Shown here one piece after another: positions 5,581 through 6,935 of a DNA stretch of 6,935 bases. Position 1 is the first letter of the stretch. Each line of letters opens with the position of its first letter. The notes under the pieces were generated by a model. It did not search any database and was not told the origin of the DNA. It worked only from the letters and a program-made list of their open reading frames with translations. This DNA is from an uncultured beta proteobacterium (GTDB lineage Bacteria; Pseudomonadota; Gammaproteobacteria; Burkholderiales; Burkholderiaceae_C): assembly GCA_903927495.1 (NCBI GenBank), contig CAIYNH010000967.1, positions 1-6,935 on the forward strand. The letters are read 5' to 3'. A program made the position numbers and the translations under genes.

Positions 5581-6935
5581 ATGTTTTTATTGGTATTGCA
5601 GCGTTATTGACGCTGCTGGTGGTAGGCTGGATGGTGCGCCCCTTGTTGCGGAAGACAAAAGCGAGTGGTGTTTCAAGCGAGCGACTCAACACCGATATCC
5701 ACCGCGATCAATTGCTCGCACTTGAGTCTGATCTGGCTCGAAGTGTAATCAGTCAGCAAGACTTTGAAGCAACTCGGGATGAGCTGCAATTGCGACTGCT
5801 TGACGACACTGAAAGCTTTGATGCACTGCCACAATCGAGTAGCAACATTTTCTGGACTGCTCGACGCACAGCTCTGGTCATTGGCTTGAGCATGCCGGTT
5901 ATGGCACTGGGTATTTACATGCTTTTAGGCACACCCGCTGCCATTGACCCGGTAATGGCAGCCAAAGTGGATGACCAACAAATCAAGCAAATGGTAGATA
6001 CCCTGGCTGCCAAACTCAAAGCCAACCCGGACAATCCAAAAGGCTGGGCTATGCTGGCAAGGTCTTACAAGGTAATGGGTCGTTTTGATGAAGCTGAGCA
6101 GGCCTTTGTAAAGGCCGGTAGCCTTGTCAACACTGAACCTGACTTGTTAGTGGATTTCGCTGACCTGCTGGCTGTGCGTGCCGACAACAACATTGAAGGC
6201 AAACCGCTCGAACTGATCAATAAGGCGCTCGCAATCAATCCTAAGCATCCAATGGGTTTGATGATGTCAGGTGTTGCAGCTTATCGCCGATCCGATCTGA
6301 AACTTGCCATCAGCCAATGGGAAAAATTATTGCTTGAATTAGAACCTGGCTCACCAGATGCTCAGCAGGTTGAGGCCGACATCAACAACGCCCGCACCAA
6401 AGCAGGCATGCCAGTTTTAGAAAATTCGAGTTCCGTACAAAATTCTGAAGCTGGCAAACTGCCTCCAGTTCCGGCAGGTGCCGCTGCTGGCATGACCCCT
6501 GAGATGATCAACCAGATGGTTGAACGCCTAGCCTCTCGCCTCAAGGAAGACCCCTCAGACCTCGAGGGCTGGATCAAACTGGCACGCGCTTACAAGACTC
6601 AAGGGCACCTTCCTGAAGCAGAGCAGGCCTTTATAAAAGCAGGAAAATTGGTTGATACGAATGCTGACCTACTCACACAATACGCTGATTTATTGGCAAC
6701 ACGAGCCAATGGCAACCTCAAAGATCGACCAGCACAGTTGGTCAATAAAGCGCTGCTGCTCGATCCACAACACCCCATCGCACTGATGATGGCCGGGCAA
6801 GCCGCCTATCAAAGTGCCGATTACAAAAAAGCCATCAGCCACTGGGAAAAAGTACTGACTGTTTTACCGCCAAATTCACCCGATGTTGAACCAGTAAAGT
6901 CTGAAATTTTGGACGCAAAAGCTAAACTTACTGGC
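5577..6935 (+). CDS. ccmI: CcmI, apocytochrome c chaperone with two tandem TPR modules (3' partial)
   Basis: CcmI binds the C-terminal part of apocytochromes and delivers them to CcmF/CcmH. The frame is open for 453 codons from the ATG at 5577 to the last base, with no stop. Membrane helix 1 is at about residues 3-19. A cytoplasmic loop of about 75 residues follows, including LESDLARSVISQQDFEATR, typical of CcmI and predicted helical. Membrane helix 2 is at about 99-118. The rest is periplasmic and holds a TPR-bearing module twice: residues about 131-276 and 306-453. Each copy contains GWxxLARxYK, EAEQAF(V/I)KAG, DLLA and AISxWEK. A Ser/Asn then Pro/Ala/Gly-rich linker (about 281-305) joins them. 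CcmI normally shows one such module, followed in many members by a further C-terminal domain; whether that exists here is beyond the window. No clear ribosome binding site is seen, and the ATGA overlap with ccmH suggests coupling. Confidence 0.95.
   Translation, partial: MNVFIGIAALLTLLVVGWMVRPLLRKTKASGVSSERLNTDIHRDQLLALESDLARSVISQQDFEATRDELQLRLLDDTESFDALPQSSSNIFWTARRTALVIGLSMPVMALGIYMLLGTPAAIDPVMAAKVDDQQIKQMVDTLAAKLKANPDNPKGWAMLARSYKVMGRFDEAEQAFVKAGSLVNTEPDLLVDFADLLAVRADNNIEGKPLELINKALAINPKHPMGLMMSGVAAYRRSDLKLAISQWEKLLLELEPGSPDAQQVEADINNARTKAGMPVLENSSSVQNSEAGKLPPVPAGAAAGMTPEMINQMVERLASRLKEDPSDLEGWIKLARAYKTQGHLPEAEQAFIKAGKLVDTNADLLTQYADLLATRANGNLKDRPAQLVNKALLLDPQHPIALMMAGQAAYQSADYKKAISHWEKVLTVLPPNSPDVEPVKSEILDAKAKLTG
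5967..6491 (+). repeat. CcmI internal repeat, copy 1 with linker (TPR module)
   Basis: This is the first copy of a 525-base (175-codon) unit in ccmI, residues 131-305; the last 25 or so residues are linker. It aligns without gaps to copy 2, from Ile at 5982 (paired with 6507) through 6404 (paired with 6929), with about 74 identical residues of 141 by hand count. At DNA level there are short exact matches, such as GAGCAGGCCTTT at 6096-6107 and 6621-6632, but many third codon positions differ. Confidence 0.92.
6492..6935 (+). repeat. CcmI internal repeat, copy 2 (TPR module, cut by window end)
   Basis: This is the second copy, starting near Met306 and running to the window edge at residue 453. 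Register is kept throughout: Trp at 6045 pairs with 6570, Trp at 6318 with 6843 and Ser-Pro-Asp at 6351 with 6876, all exactly 525 bases apart. The alignment reaches the final helix (ending AKAKLTG), so the TPR module itself looks complete. Confidence 0.92.

Noticed and set aside
5577..6935. Possibility that the CcmI repeat is an assembly artefact (collapsed or duplicated read)
   Set aside because: The copies differ at about half of their residues and at many silent positions, so they are real diverged copies, not the same sequence entered twice.
1..6935. A hidden novel system, mobile element or CRISPR array
   Set aside because: Every region is accounted for by nine contiguous cytochrome c maturation genes with intact signature residues; no terminal inverted repeats, spacer arrays, transposase motifs or tRNA-like structures were seen.

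Overview
The window is a nearly complete cytochrome c maturation (Ccm, System I) operon, with every gene on the + strand in the order ccmA-B-C-D-E-F-G-H-I. It opens inside ccmA (start missing) and closes inside ccmI (stop missing). There is no unassigned stretch over 40 bases, no RNA gene, no mobile element and no CRISPR array. Gene order, a separate ccmH and ccmI (fused in E. coli), the WCVACRDEH active site of CcmG and a base composition near half G+C by eye suggest a Gram-negative proteobacterium. Betaproteobacteria, perhaps Burkholderiales, is the best guess; the sequence alone does not settle the genus.

Layout: ccmA (1-546, partial ATPase) and ccmB (543-1238, permease) form the ABC transporter core. 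ccmC (1235-1972) and ccmD (1959-2150) complete the CcmABCD machine that loads haem onto CcmE and releases holo-CcmE using ATP. ccmE (2147-2590) is the periplasmic haem chaperone. After a 37-base gap come ccmF (2628-4595), ccmG (4592-5116), ccmH (5113-5580) and ccmI (5577 to the window end). CcmG and CcmH are the thiol-redox pair that keeps the CXXCH cysteines of apocytochrome reduced. CcmI holds the apocytochrome, and CcmF with CcmH/I carries out haem ligation. All the diagnostic residues I looked for are present: CcmA Walker A, signature, Walker B and H-loop; CcmC His63, WxWD and His187; CcmE His121 and Tyr125; CcmF His172, WWD, His260, His302 and an AHIG histidine; CcmG Cys72 and Cys75; CcmH Cys44 and Cys47. 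The pathway therefore looks functional.

Six of the eight gene junctions are 4-base ATGA overlaps, ccmC/ccmD overlap by 14 bases, and only ccmE/ccmF are separated. This points to one transcript with strong translational coupling. No promoter or convincing terminator lies in the window.

The main departure from a textbook operon is in ccmI. After its two membrane segments, the periplasmic TPR module occurs twice in tandem with an exact spacing of 525 bases (175 codons). The copies align without gaps over about 141 residues and are about half identical by hand count. The window ends at the end of the second copy, so whether the usual C-terminal domain or a further copy follows cannot be seen. 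I found no evidence of a previously undescribed system; the duplicated apocytochrome-binding module is the item most worth a second look.
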